Positions 1-8,018 of a stretch of 64,000 nt of DNA are shown piece by piece. The notes beneath the pieces were generated by a model, which worked only from the letters and a program-made list of their open reading frames with translations, searched no databases and had not been told where the DNA came from. The translations under genes and the position numbers were made by a program. The stretch lies in NCBI GenBank assembly GCA_026196105.1, contig JAPHRK010000033.1, forward strand, positions 146,515 to 210,514, written 5' to 3'. Each line of letters begins with the position of its first letter. Position 1 is the first letter of the stretch. The DNA comes from Rhodospirillales bacterium (GTDB lineage: Bacteria; Pseudomonadota; Alphaproteobacteria; Rhodospirillales; JAPHRK01).

Positions 1-225
1 GGATACAGAGACAAAAATGGAAATATCCATGCCGACGGCATTGGGGTCAATCAAAGTGACATAACCTTTAATTACCCCCATCCCTTCCAGGCGTTTTACC
101 CGCCGGTGGCATTGTGAAGGGGAGAGAAAAGCGATCTCTGCCAGTTCATTGTTCGAGGCCCTAGCATTCTCTTGTAAATGAGCCAAAATTCGGAGGTCTG
201 CAGCATCAAGTTCTGGTTTTTGCAT
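1..225 (-). CDS. Lrp/AsnC-family transcriptional regulator (3' end outside window)
   Basis: The first 75 codons of a regulator that runs off the left edge of the window. The translation begins MQKPELDAADLRILAHLQEN and continues with a winged helix-turn-helix of the Lrp/AsnC kind (the ELAEIAFLSPSQCHRRVKRLE stretch is the recognition region), followed by the start of the GVIKGY linker leading to the RAM ligand-binding domain, which is not in the window. It is divergent from iorA with 134 bp between the two starts. Lrp-type regulators commonly control the neighbouring amino-acid catabolic gene, so control of iorAB in response to an aromatic amino acid is an inference from position. Family call is secure; the ligand is unknown. 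Confidence 0.88.
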   Translation of the reverse strand, partial: MQKPELDAADLRILAHLQENARASNNELAEIAFLSPSQCHRRVKRLEGMGVIKGYVTLIDPNAVGMDISIFVSVS

Positions 226-359
226 GAAATTCCCGTTTTCAGCAGTAAAAATGCAATGATTTAGCAAAATATAGCCTTTCTGAAGGGCGTTTTGCAAGAT
301 GCATGAGGCGACTCAGTGGTAAGTTCTGCGGACAATTTAAGGCTTAGAGGAGACGGCCC

Positions 360-2243
360 GTGAATCAGATGACTAACCCGAATAAACCCGCCGAAAATAC
401 TGCCCTGCTTATTTCAGGCAATGAAGCTGTTGCCCGTGGGGTTTGGGAAGCTGGCGTTGATGTCGCCACCGCCTATCCTGGCACACCATCGACTGAGATT
501 TTAGAAGCGGTGGGAACGTTTGACGGCATTCATGCCAACTGGTCACCCAATGAAAAGGTAGCTCTTGAAGTTGCCGCTGGTGCTTCCATGGCGGGGTCTC
601 GCGCTTTTTCTGCCATGAAGCATGTGGGTCTGAACGTGGCCGCTGATGCTTTGATGACTTTAACACTGACAGGCGTCAACGGGGGGTTGGTGATTGCAGT
701 GGCTGATGATGTCGGCATGTCTTCTTCGCAAAACGAACAAGACTCCCGTTACTGGGGTCGCTTTGGTCATGTTCCTATTCTTGAGCCTTCAGATTCTCAA
801 GATGCTTATGACATGACAAAAGCCGCTTTTGAGATTTCAGAAAAATTTAATGTTCCCGTGATCTTGCGTATGACCAGCCGGGTTTGCCATGTGAAAACTA
901 TGGTCAATGTGGGTGAGCGCCAAAAGCATGAAATTACAGGCTTTAATATTGACCCATCTCAATGGGTCATGGTCCCAGGTAATGCCAAAGGCCGCTTAGT
1001 TTTACAACACCAGCGCGACAAGGTTTTAAAAGAGTACACCGAAACCTGTGAGTTAACGGTCATCGAAGAAGGCAGCGACACCTCGGTTGGTTTTATCACT
1101 TCTGGTCCGGCGTACATGCATGTCAAAGAAGCTTGCCCTGATATGTCGGTCATGAAACTTGGTTTGACCCATCCGCTGCCGATTGAAAAAATCCGCGCCT
1201 TTGCCAAAACTGTTGATACTGTGATTATTGCTGAAGAAACTGAGCCGCTGGTTGAGCTAGAATTGACAGCCGCCGGGATCAAAGTCGTTGGTAAAGACAT
1301 CCTTCCTGCTTTTGGTGAGCTAACCCCTAAGCTTGTTCGCAACGCCTTGCGCAAACTTAACGGTGAAACCATCGAAGAGAACAAAGCCCCCGCACAACTT
1401 TTCCCACGTCCACCAACCATGTGCAGTGGTTGTCCTCACTTGGGTGTCTATTACACCCTGTCACGCTTCCGCAAGAATGCCATCTTCTCAGGTGATATTG
1501 GGTGTTATACCTTGGGTGCGGGGCATCCTTGGAACGCGCTTGATACCTGCGTCTGCATGGGTTCTGCCATTGGCCTTGGTCTTGGTATGGACTTAGCCCG
1601 GAAAGCTTCAGGCGAAGACGGCCCAGACAAAGACAAAGCAATTTTTGCCATCATCGGTGATTCTACCTTCCTCCATATGGGTATCCAAGGTCTGCTCGAT
1701 CTGGTTTACAATAATGGTAACGTCACGGTTATGCTGCTTGATAACTCAACAACTGGTATGACGGGTGGACAGGATAACCATTCCAGCGGACGTGATCTGC
1801 GCGGTAATGAGGCCCCTAAGGTGAACTTTACTGAGTTGGTCAAAGCTTTGGGCATGAATCCCGAGCGTATTCGTGAGGTTGACCCTTACGAAATGCCAAC
1901 TCTTTACCGTGTTATCAAAGAAGAGATCGCTGTTCCAGAGCCATCTGTCATCATCACCAACAGACCCTGTGTTTTGATTGATACATTTGAATCTCATCGC
2001 CCTTTGAAAGTTATTGACGATGAATGCACAGGTTGTGGAAACTGCCTCAACGTTGGTTGCCCCGCGATCATTGTGACCAAGCGCTCAATGGAAACTACAG
2101 AGAAAGGCAAGGAAGTCGAAAAAGCCTGGGTGAAGATTGAGACCCAAGCTTGTACGGGCTGTGATCTCTGCCCTAAAACCTGTGGTCCTAATGCCATCGT
2201 TCCTGCGACCCTTTCTGATATTGCTAACCTGGGAGCCAACTAA
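360..2243 (+). CDS. iorA: Indolepyruvate ferredoxin oxidoreductase, alpha subunit
   Basis: Catalytic subunit of the enzyme that oxidatively decarboxylates aryl-pyruvates (from Trp, Phe, Tyr) to aryl-acetyl-CoA and passes electrons to ferredoxin. The 627-residue product has an N-terminal pyruvate:ferredoxin oxidoreductase-like domain (about 15-190), a thiamine-diphosphate domain marked by CSGCPHLGVYY near 354, GDIGCYTLG near 378 and GDSTF near 434, and two C-terminal 4Fe-4S ferredoxin motifs, CTGCGNC near 556 and CTGCDLC near 598. The chosen start is GTG at 360 behind a GAGGAG-type ribosome binding site; ATG at 369 is the alternative. The stop overlaps the start of iorB by one base (TAATG), so the two subunits are translationally coupled. 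A divergent Lrp-type regulator lies upstream. Confidence 0.95.
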   Translation: MNQMTNPNKPAENTALLISGNEAVARGVWEAGVDVATAYPGTPSTEILEAVGTFDGIHANWSPNEKVALEVAAGASMAGSRAFSAMKHVGLNVAADALMTLTLTGVNGGLVIAVADDVGMSSSQNEQDSRYWGRFGHVPILEPSDSQDAYDMTKAAFEISEKFNVPVILRMTSRVCHVKTMVNVGERQKHEITGFNIDPSQWVMVPGNAKGRLVLQHQRDKVLKEYTETCELTVIEEGSDTSVGFITSGPAYMHVKEACPDMSVMKLGLTHPLPIEKIRAFAKTVDTVIIAEETEPLVELELTAAGIKVVGKDILPAFGELTPKLVRNALRKLNGETIEENKAPAQLFPRPPTMCSGCPHLGVYYTLSRFRKNAIFSGDIGCYTLGAGHPWNALDTCVCMGSAIGLGLGMDLARKASGEDGPDKDKAIFAIIGDSTFLHMGIQGLLDLVYNNGNVTVMLLDNSTTGMTGGQDNHSSGRDLRGNEAPKVNFTELVKALGMNPERIREVDPYEMPTLYRVIKEEIAVPEPSVIITNRPCVLIDTFESHRPLKVIDDECTGCGNCLNVGCPAIIVTKRSMETTEKGKEVEKAWVKIETQACTGCDLCPKTCGPNAIVPATLSDIANLGAN

Positions 2244-2860
2244 TGTCTGACGAAAACAGAATCACAAATATCCAGGTTGTCGGCATTGGCGGACAAGGCG
2301 TGATGACCGCTTCTGAAGTTTTGTCTCAAGCTGCGCGCTCTTTAGGTTTTGATGTCAAGAAAACCGAAGTGGCTGGCATGGCCCAACGGGGTGGTGTGGT
2401 TTCTTCCCACGTCCGTTTTGGCAAACGGGTTTTCTCGCCTGCCATCCCCCAAGGTGAAACTGACATCCTGGTCGCTTTTGAGCCAGCCGAAGGCATGCGC
2501 TGGTTGACTGAGGTTAACGAAGGCGGCGTCGCCATGGTCAACACCCTGCGCCAAAAACCTCCTGTAGTGAACATCGGCCTGTTTGATTACCCTGATGATC
2601 CAGTAAAGTACATGCGTGACGAAGGCGTCAAAGTCTATGACTTTGACGCTGGCGCTATCGCTCAAGGTTTGGGCAATCCCAAAATGGTTAACACCGTCAT
2701 GCTCGGCGCCATCGCCGATCACCTGCCTTTTGCTTCAGATACCCTGAAATCAATCATCGTTGAACGTTTCAGAGTTAAGAAGCCAGAACTAGCTGACCTA
2801 AACGACCGCGCCTTTGAAGCCGGCCGCCAAGCCGCCAGTGACTCAGAACAAGCCGCTTAG
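2243..2860 (+). CDS. iorB: Indolepyruvate ferredoxin oxidoreductase, beta subunit
   Basis: Second subunit of the arylpyruvate:ferredoxin oxidoreductase. The 205-residue product is the usual length for the family and carries the gamma-type pyruvate/ketoisovalerate oxidoreductase fold, with GIGGQGVMTASEVLSQA near residues 14-30 and the conserved TEVAGMAQRGG segment near 43-53. Its ATG overlaps the iorA stop. The order iorA-iorB, the 1-base overlap and a strong terminator 50 bp downstream show a two-gene transcription unit. Confidence 0.95.
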   Translation: MSDENRITNIQVVGIGGQGVMTASEVLSQAARSLGFDVKKTEVAGMAQRGGVVSSHVRFGKRVFSPAIPQGETDILVAFEPAEGMRWLTEVNEGGVAMVNTLRQKPPVVNIGLFDYPDDPVKYMRDEGVKVYDFDAGAIAQGLGNPKMVNTVMLGAIADHLPFASDTLKSIIVERFRVKKPELADLNDRAFEAGRQAASDSEQAA

Positions 2861-2908
2861 AGAGATTTTGTCTCTTTATTTAAGTTTATGCCACTACACA
2901 AGATATCG

Positions 2909-2936
2909 AAAAGCCCGAACCTGTTTCGGGCTTTTT
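2909..2936 (+). terminator. Rho-independent terminator after iorAB
   Basis: An 11-bp stem, AAAAGCCCGAA at 2909-2919 pairing with TTCGGGCTTTT at 2925-2935, with a 5-base loop and the uridine run forming the 3' arm. Its A/T flanks let it work on either strand, but no minus-strand gene ends here. Confidence 0.9.
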
Positions 2937-3135
2937 GCTTTCATATAAGATGATTTCTTTTTTGTTGCTTTTTGAACGTACTCCTCCTATTTAACCGCTT
3001 AGGCCTTAAGGGAAGCCTCCCCGTAGAAAGATGGATTCACCCTGATTAGCAGTGATGCTGATTGATGAGACGATGATGACAATTTTTGCTTTTAAGTTGG
3101 CCTTGCGGGAGCGCCGATAGAACTTAGGAGTATTT

Positions 3136-3660
3136 GTGATCATGAACAGATCAATCGAAGAACTAAAAATCCGCGCTAAAAAATTGCAAAAATCTTTTGC
3201 TTCTGGTGATAAGAACGCGATTAAACACCTAAAACGTATCCATACAACTCATCAAGAAGTTAAGCGGAGAACTTGCCTTAACAGCATCGCGATGGACTTA
3301 GGTTTCAGTGATTGGAGCCAAGCTAAAACGGTGTTGTCCGGAGAAGACGTCGATGGGGTGAATAGAGGAACCCTGTGGTATTCGCAAAAGTGTATGCCGT
3401 TTTTGAACCTTTGGTTTGCAACTTATGAAGAAGCACGGGCTGTATTAAAAGATAACCCTGATTTCTATCTAGTTCCTTATAAGAAGCAATTTATTGTTGT
3501 TGATCATAATTATCTCAAAGCGATCAATCTTTGGGAGGGATGTCAAACGGAATGGCAAGCGATTGACCGGGATGCGGTTAATGGATATGGGGCGCCAGAA
3601 TGGCATCATTTGGTCTGGGCTCGAATTGTTGATTTACGGAAGAAAACCCTTTCGACTTAA
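3136..3660 (+). CDS. Hypothetical protein with an N-terminal helical module found in ankyrin-type proteins
   Basis: A 174-residue soluble protein without recognised catalytic motifs. Residues about 5-70 (LKIRAKKLQKSFASGDKNAI, then LGFSDWSQAK) resemble the N-terminal module of many proteobacterial DUF and ankyrin-repeat proteins, where a helix ending GFxSWxxLK follows a GDxxA motif. The C-terminal half is Trp/Tyr-rich and I do not recognise it. AGGAG at 3126-3130 sits 5 bases before GTG 3136 and 11 bases before ATG 3142; either could be the start. It stands alone between two terminators, so it is probably monocistronic. Function unknown. Confidence 0.75.
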   Translation: MIMNRSIEELKIRAKKLQKSFASGDKNAIKHLKRIHTTHQEVKRRTCLNSIAMDLGFSDWSQAKTVLSGEDVDGVNRGTLWYSQKCMPFLNLWFATYEEARAVLKDNPDFYLVPYKKQFIVVDHNYLKAINLWEGCQTEWQAIDRDAVNGYGAPEWHHLVWARIVDLRKKTLST

Positions 3661-3671
3661 GGTGAAACGCT

Positions 3672-3710
3672 AACCCACCCGTTGTGAATGCTTCGGGTGG
3701 GTTTTGTTTT
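3672..3710 (+). terminator. Rho-independent terminator
   Basis: Stem AACCCACCCG at 3672-3681 pairing with CGGGTGGGTT at 3694-3703, 12-base loop, then TTGTTTTG. It closes the preceding hypothetical gene 12 bases after its stop codon. Confidence 0.9.
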
Positions 3711-3760
3711 GTCATAAATTAAAAACATCCTTAAGGGCGGATATGGTTAAACGTTGAAGT

Positions 3761-4369
3761 TTAAGACTCGCTGAAGAGTCGTAAAATCAGATCATATGCT
3801 CGATCCGATCTCTCCTTCATTTCATCCGCACTCAAAACATCCCTTACTCCAATTACCCTCTCAATCTGAAGATCGCCGATTAGGAGGGCTATGTAGGTGT
3901 TGGCAACTTCTTGTGCGTCCTCAAACTGCAGGAGGCCTGCTGATCGGGCTTTGTCGAAAACCTGGGCCAGCATTTTGGTGACGGCTTCTTTGCCGCCGGC
4001 AGCAATGGTTTTGCCGAGGGTTCCGGTTTCGTAGACGTCCCCCACGGCGGCTCTATTAAGGATAATGGCTTTTTCCCCGGTGACGATCTTGAGCAAGATA
4101 GGGCCGAGTTGCTGTATTGTTTGCAATGGGTCGACATTGCTCTCTAAGCAATCCTCCAGGAGTTTTTTAGCTTCCTTGGCGTTTTCTTTGACCATGGAAC
4201 TAAAGAGTGTCGATTTGGTGCCATACCATTTATAGAGGGTTTCGTTTGACGCCTTGGCTTGCTTGGCAATTGCCAGCATCGAAGCGCCTTTGTAGCCTTT
4301 TTCCTTAAAAACCTTATAGGCAGCAACCTCAATTTCAATGCGCCGCGCTTCCTTTTTATCGTGTTTCAT
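3761..4369 (-). CDS. TetR/AcrR-family transcriptional regulator
   Basis: About 202 residues starting MKHDKKEARRIEIEVAAY. An N-terminal TetR helix-turn-helix covers residues about 10-55 (AAYKVFKEKGYKGASMLAIA, then ASNETLYKWYGTKSTLF), followed by a helical ligand-binding domain without recognised ligand. The open frame extends 30 codons further upstream, but that extension runs straight through the two putative operators, so ATG at 4369 was chosen. It is divergent from the DUF6544-like gene at 4459, and the 89-bp gap holds two copies of a palindromic site. Autoregulation plus control of the neighbour is the likely scheme. Confidence 0.87.
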   Translation of the reverse strand: MKHDKKEARRIEIEVAAYKVFKEKGYKGASMLAIAKQAKASNETLYKWYGTKSTLFSSMVKENAKEAKKLLEDCLESNVDPLQTIQQLGPILLKIVTGEKAIILNRAAVGDVYETGTLGKTIAAGGKEAVTKMLAQVFDKARSAGLLQFEDAQEVANTYIALLIGDLQIERVIGVRDVLSADEMKERSDRAYDLILRLFSES

Positions 4370-4394
4370 CGACTGCTTCCAATATTGGTTGACA

Positions 4395-4444
4395 GCTACC
4401 GTACATAAATATACGGTAGCCAAAATACGTACATTATTATACGG
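4395..4444. promoter_or_regulatory. Two tandem palindromic operators for the adjacent TetR regulator
   Basis: Copy one contains arms GCTACCGTA (4395-4403) and TACGGTAGC (4412-4420). The 17-mer CGTACATAAATATACGG at 4400-4416 recurs as CGTACATTATTATACGG at 4428-4444, matching 15 of 17 positions at a 28-bp offset. Both lie in the divergent gap between the TetR gene and the gene at 4459. Tandem repeated dyads next to a TetR gene are the standard look of its own operator; binding is inferred, the repeat is seen directly. Confidence 0.8.
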
Positions 4445-4458
4445 AAAAGGATAACCCA

Positions 4459-5310
4459 ATGTCTACTTTAAAAAAAGCCGCCATTTCTTTTGGGGCAGTA
4501 ATTGTCGTGGTGGCTGGCTTTGTTACTTACTCAGCCGTCAGCACTCGTAGTGAAATTACCGCGTTTGAACAAACCTTGATCGCGGAAAATAAGAACGCTG
4601 CGAGAGTCGATGTTTCCCAAAGTGATCTAGAAGGTTTACCTGTACCTGTGCAGGCATATTTTAACTTTGTTTTCCCCAATGGCCCACGGACAGATACGAA
4701 ATGGGTCGAGTTCGAACAGGAAGGGCAGTTTCGTCGTCCTCTGACGAAAGGTTTTGCCCCTACAACGGGACGTCAGGTGGTTGCAGCTCGTAAGCCTGAT
4801 CTGGTTTTCTCTGCTGTTACGCCGCTTCTTGGCCCCATTTGGGCCGTTGCTTATGATGTCTATATTAGCGGTAAAATGCAGATGGAGGCGCGCCTTCTAT
4901 CTGCTGTCTCGGTTATGAAAGAGTTCAGCTCCCCAACACTTGATCAGATTTCCCTACGGCGTTGGTTGTTGGAAAGTCCCTCTTTCCCCTCAGCCTTGTT
5001 GCCTGGCGGCCCGGTCACATGGGAAGCAATTGATGATACTCACGCACGTGCTGTTGTCCGCGCTCATGGTTACCAAACCTCCATGGTTGCAAGTTTTGAT
5101 AAAACTGGCGCGTTGACAACTTTCGCTGCCGAAGAGGATGGGGACTTAACAACGCCTTATCATGGCTCTGGTGAACACGTGGCACGGGGTGACTATCAAT
5201 TGGTTGATGGTGTGCGTATCCCAATGTCATTTGAAATCTCACGTGCTGCTAAAGGTAAGATTTATCCTTTCTGGTCTGGCCGTATAACACAGATTAAATT
5301 TATTAAATAA
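4459..5310 (+). CDS. DUF6544-like membrane-anchored protein
   Basis: A 283-residue protein with a single N-terminal hydrophobic helix (about residues 6-26, AAISFGAVIVVVAGFVTY) and an extracytoplasmic domain. The LPVPVQAYFNFVFPNG segment, the central TPLLGPIWAVAYDVYISGKM stretch and the C-terminal DGVRIPMSFEISR, WSGRITQIKF pattern match the DUF6544/DUF6920 group as I remember it; no enzymatic role is established for that group. AAAAGG stands 8 bases before ATG. It is divergent from a TetR gene with two operator copies between them, so expression is probably inducible. A hairpin follows the stop. Confidence 0.7.
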   Translation: MSTLKKAAISFGAVIVVVAGFVTYSAVSTRSEITAFEQTLIAENKNAARVDVSQSDLEGLPVPVQAYFNFVFPNGPRTDTKWVEFEQEGQFRRPLTKGFAPTTGRQVVAARKPDLVFSAVTPLLGPIWAVAYDVYISGKMQMEARLLSAVSVMKEFSSPTLDQISLRRWLLESPSFPSALLPGGPVTWEAIDDTHARAVVRAHGYQTSMVASFDKTGALTTFAAEEDGDLTTPYHGSGEHVARGDYQLVDGVRIPMSFEISRAAKGKIYPFWSGRITQIKFIK

Positions 5311-5321
5311 CTCCCGGACCC

Positions 5322-5357
5322 CCCACCCTCTATTTGTCGTTAATAAATGAGGGTGGG
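5322..5357 (+). terminator. Probable terminator hairpin
   Basis: CCCACCCTC at 5322-5330 pairs perfectly with GAGGGTGGG at 5349-5357; the 18-base loop is rather large and the following tract (CGAGTATATTTTA) is only moderately T-rich, so termination efficiency is uncertain. Confidence 0.6.
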
Positions 5358-5472
5358 CGAGTATATTTTACTCTCTCACGATTAGTTCCCTCGTGTTTTG
5401 GGTTGAAGATGAAGACGAGTACTTGTACATCAGCACTCAAATCTACGATGCCTTCTTCAAAGGAAACTAGCC

Positions 5473-5754
5473 GTGTTTGACGTAAACGAATATTTTGATG
5501 GAAATGTAAAATCTATCGCTTTTAAAACAGCAACCCTACCTGCCACTGTGGGCGTTATGGCTCCTGGTGATTATGAGTTTGGCACCAATCAGAAAGAAAC
5601 CATGTCTGTGGTGAGTGGGGCGCTGACGGTTAAATTGCCGGGCAGTGATGATTGGCAAACATTTGAAGCCGGGGTGTCTTTTATCGTTGAGGCCAATCAG
5701 AAGTTCCAGCTTCAAGTCGCTGTCGATACGGCTTATTTCTGTACTTACGAATAA
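5473..5754 (+). CDS. ppnP: Pyrimidine/purine nucleoside phosphorylase (YaiE/DUF1255 family)
   Basis: A 93-residue cupin-like protein, the full family length. The pattern [37 protein letters not shown], and [15 protein letters not shown] is typical of PpnP, which cleaves nucleosides with phosphate to a free base and ribose-1-phosphate in nucleotide salvage. It starts with GTG at 5473; AAAGGA lies about 9 bases upstream. A 25-codon open frame ends two bases before this start (see findings). The 3' end overlaps the convergent oxidoreductase gene by 10 bp. Confidence 0.93.
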   Translation: MFDVNEYFDGNVKSIAFKTATLPATVGVMAPGDYEFGTNQKETMSVVSGALTVKLPGSDDWQTFEAGVSFIVEANQKFQLQVAVDTAYFCTYE

Positions 5755-6422
5755 ACCATCTCGCGCCAAAGATAAGTTTTGCTTGCCTCTGATTGATTTG
5801 GGGCGAGCTTAGCTATGGCATGGGCCAGTGTTTCTACCTTAATGGATCGATATTGGGCTAAACCCCCGACCATGAGAGCATCAACTAAGGGTAAAAGAGG
5901 GAAAAGCAGCGTCTCAGATAACCTCGGTTTATCCCTTTTAGTGATAATCATGCTGGGTTGGAAAATAGCCAAATTTTGAAACCCTACTTCCTTAAGGGCC
6001 ACTTCCGTTTGGCCTTTCAGCCGCGGGTAATAAAGAGAAGAAGTTGGTTTAGAACCGACAGCAGAGAGATAAGCAAACCTCTTAGCCCCTGCTGCCAAAC
6101 TTGCTTTGGCAAACTCCATGACGTACTCATGATCAATCAGGGTCATAGCTTTTTTCGACCCAGCAGTTTTTAAAGTTGTGCCAAAGGTGCAGTAACAATC
6201 ATCAATCTCTAGGTCTTGAAACCCATGCGCTAAGTTGTCAAAAGTGACAATACGATTTTCGAGCTTGGGGTGTTCAATGCCAATTTCTTGGCGGTTTAAA
6301 GTTACCACTTTGCTATAGAGCGGGTTGTCTAACAAAAGCGGTAATAACTTTCGCCCTGTAGCCCCGGTTGCACCTAAGAGAATGGCGGTTTTTGCTTTTG
6401 CTTCTTGATTGGTTGTTTCCAA
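5745..6422 (-). CDS. NAD(P)-binding Rossmann-fold oxidoreductase (TIP30/YbjT-like atypical SDR)
   Basis: An atypical short-chain dehydrogenase with the dinucleotide-binding motif [20 protein letters not shown] close to the N terminus and [23 protein letters not shown] (residues split across the Tyr-x3-Lys-like region) in the middle, which places it near the HTATIP2/TIP30 and YbjT groups. The substrate is unknown. The frame is open to 6548, but the chosen TTG start at 6422 has GGGAG nine bases upstream and puts the Rossmann strand at the usual distance from the N terminus; ATG at 6542 would add 40 residues of unrelated, low-similarity sequence. Convergent with ppnP. Confidence 0.82.
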   Translation of the reverse strand: METTNQEAKAKTAILLGATGATGRKLLPLLLDNPLYSKVVTLNRQEIGIEHPKLENRIVTFDNLAHGFQDLEIDDCYCTFGTTLKTAGSKKAMTLIDHEYVMEFAKASLAAGAKRFAYLSAVGSKPTSSLYYPRLKGQTEVALKEVGFQNLAIFQPSMIITKRDKPRLSETLLFPLLPLVDALMVGGLAQYRSIKVETLAHAIAKLAPNQSEASKTYLWREMVYS

Positions 6423-6734
6423 GAGGAACTTCTCCCGAATGTTAGATTTTAGGTTAGGTGAAACAGGCGAACAAGGATTTTGCAACACCCAGACATAAGG
6501 GTGAGTTATTCCTCTATATTTATATGGAGCAGAATGAGGCATACTCAAATATTTTTGGAAGGTTGATACGAAGGATCATTCTTTTGGCGATTAAACTACC
6601 AAAGGAAACAAACCTCTCGATGAGGTTGAATAGCTAGAAAACCCCTGCGTTACGTAAGGTCGCAATAACGACCTATAAATCCTTTCTCATCCCCGTCATA
6701 ATAGGCAGAGCAGAAATGAGCAGGGAAAAATCAA

Positions 6735-7223
6735 ATGTCGTCAGCTAATCCAGCCTATAAGCCCAAGTACCATGCTTTTGAAGACATGAAGGTCGGGCAA
6801 ATTAATGAGTATGGGGCCTATAAGGTAACGGCTGAAGAGATTATTGAGTTTGCCTCAAAGTATGACCCCCAACCTTTCCATTTAGATCACGAAGCTGCCA
6901 AGCATTCTCTCTTTGGTGGGCTTTGTGCGAGTGGCTGGCATACCTGTGCCATGACCATGTCCATGATGGTGGCTGACATGATGGAGAATGGATCATCACT
7001 TGGCTCTCCTGGGGTTGAGAACCTTAGGTGGGTTAAACCGGTTTATCCTGGCGACACCCTCTCAGTGCGCATGGAAATTCTCGAAACGCGTATCTCCGAG
7101 AGTCGCCCAGAAATTGGCATTATCAAGGCCAAGACCACCACCCTTAATCAAAAAGGGGAAGTGGTGCAGGAATTTATTAGCAGAGGGATGTTCCCCAGGA
7201 TGGAGGCCGAAGCCTCTAACTAA
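6735..7223 (+). CDS. MaoC-family hydratase
   Basis: A 162-residue hot-dog-fold protein. The hydratase signature is visible as FASKYDPQPFHLDHEAAKHS near residues 39-58 (Asp and His of the R-hydratase motif), then FGGLCASGWHTCAMTM near 60-75, and a C-terminal strand set ending REEFISR-like. MaoC proteins add water to enoyl-CoA thioesters in fatty-acid or polyester metabolism; the chain-length preference cannot be read. The length is right for a single hot-dog domain. The 3' end overlaps the convergent gph gene by 8 bp. Confidence 0.9.
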   Translation: MSSANPAYKPKYHAFEDMKVGQINEYGAYKVTAEEIIEFASKYDPQPFHLDHEAAKHSLFGGLCASGWHTCAMTMSMMVADMMENGSSLGSPGVENLRWVKPVYPGDTLSVRMEILETRISESRPEIGIIKAKTTTLNQKGEVVQEFISRGMFPRMEAEASN

Positions 7224-7884
7224 GTTGCTCCATAGCCTTTGGGAGTTCTGACATTAAGTCAATTAGCAGATTTGCTCCCATTTCAGCGGGAGGAACTCGC
7301 GTGTAGCCGTAGCTCACAGCGACCACAGTAAGGTTGGCGTTTTGGGCAGCCTGGACATCGTTGGGGCTGTCGCCAACAAATAAAGTCTCCTCTTTGGTAA
7401 CACCAAGTTCTCTCACCACAGCTTCTACATGGCGGCCATCTGGTTTGCGAAAGGGTAGGGTGTCGCCTCCGATGACTGACTGGAAGTAAGGTGCCATTTT
7501 AAGCTCTTCAAGAATGCCATCAGTTGGGCCTTGAGGCTTGTTGGTGCAAACGGCCAGTTTAAGACCATCAGCCTTAAGTTTTTCAAGCACTTCCATAACC
7601 CCTTCGTAAGGGATGGTTTTAACCGCGCCTTTGCCATCATAAAAATTGATGAAAACTTCTGTGAGTTTGGGTAAATCGCTCTCGGGGCAAGGGGACCCAG
7701 TGAGATCAAATGCCCGTTGGATGAGAACAGCGGCTCCATCTCCGACCATCTGACGAACATCGCTGACTTCAATAGTCCGTCGACCATTGAGTTTTAGCAC
7801 CTCGTTTGTGGCTGCACAGAGGTCGGCAGCGCTATCAACAAGCGTTCCATCTAGGTCGAATATGACGGCTTTAAAACGGGACAT
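7216..7884 (-). CDS. gph: HAD-family phosphoglycolate phosphatase
   Basis: A 222-residue HAD-IA phosphatase. Motif I is FDLDGTLVDS near residues 8-17, with both catalytic aspartates; motif II is VCTNKPQ; motif III/IV are the KPDGRH lysine region and VGDSPNDVQAA with the conserved Asp pair. This set and the length match Gph, which clears 2-phosphoglycolate formed during DNA repair or by RuBisCO. ATG at 7884 is preferred because AGGAG is 9 bases upstream; a TTG two codons earlier is possible. It is divergent from glmU, the common arrangement in several alphaproteobacteria. Confidence 0.92.
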   Translation of the reverse strand: MSRFKAVIFDLDGTLVDSAADLCAATNEVLKLNGRRTIEVSDVRQMVGDGAAVLIQRAFDLTGSPCPESDLPKLTEVFINFYDGKGAVKTIPYEGVMEVLEKLKADGLKLAVCTNKPQGPTDGILEELKMAPYFQSVIGGDTLPFRKPDGRHVEAVVRELGVTKEETLFVGDSPNDVQAAQNANLTVVAVSYGYTRVPPAEMGANLLIDLMSELPKAMEQLS

Positions 7885-8018
7885 CCCCAACTTCTCCTAT
7901 TTGCAACTTTTGGAAACAAAGTTTGACTTTGCTTGTCACGGTTGCTTGTGGCAAATTCCCCCCAGAATTAAGGGCTCAATTAAGTCCCTTCCCCGAAGTT
8001 TTAAACAACGGCACCCAA

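Noticed and set aside
3073..3120. 15-codon ORF (MMTIFAFKLALRERR) before the gene at 3136
   Set aside because: No leader-type codon run and no terminator-antiterminator structure; very short frames are frequent by chance.
7923..8018. N-terminal extension of glmU
   Set aside because: GlmU proteins begin directly before the VIVLAAG strand; the extra 32 residues are Pro-rich and unlike the family.
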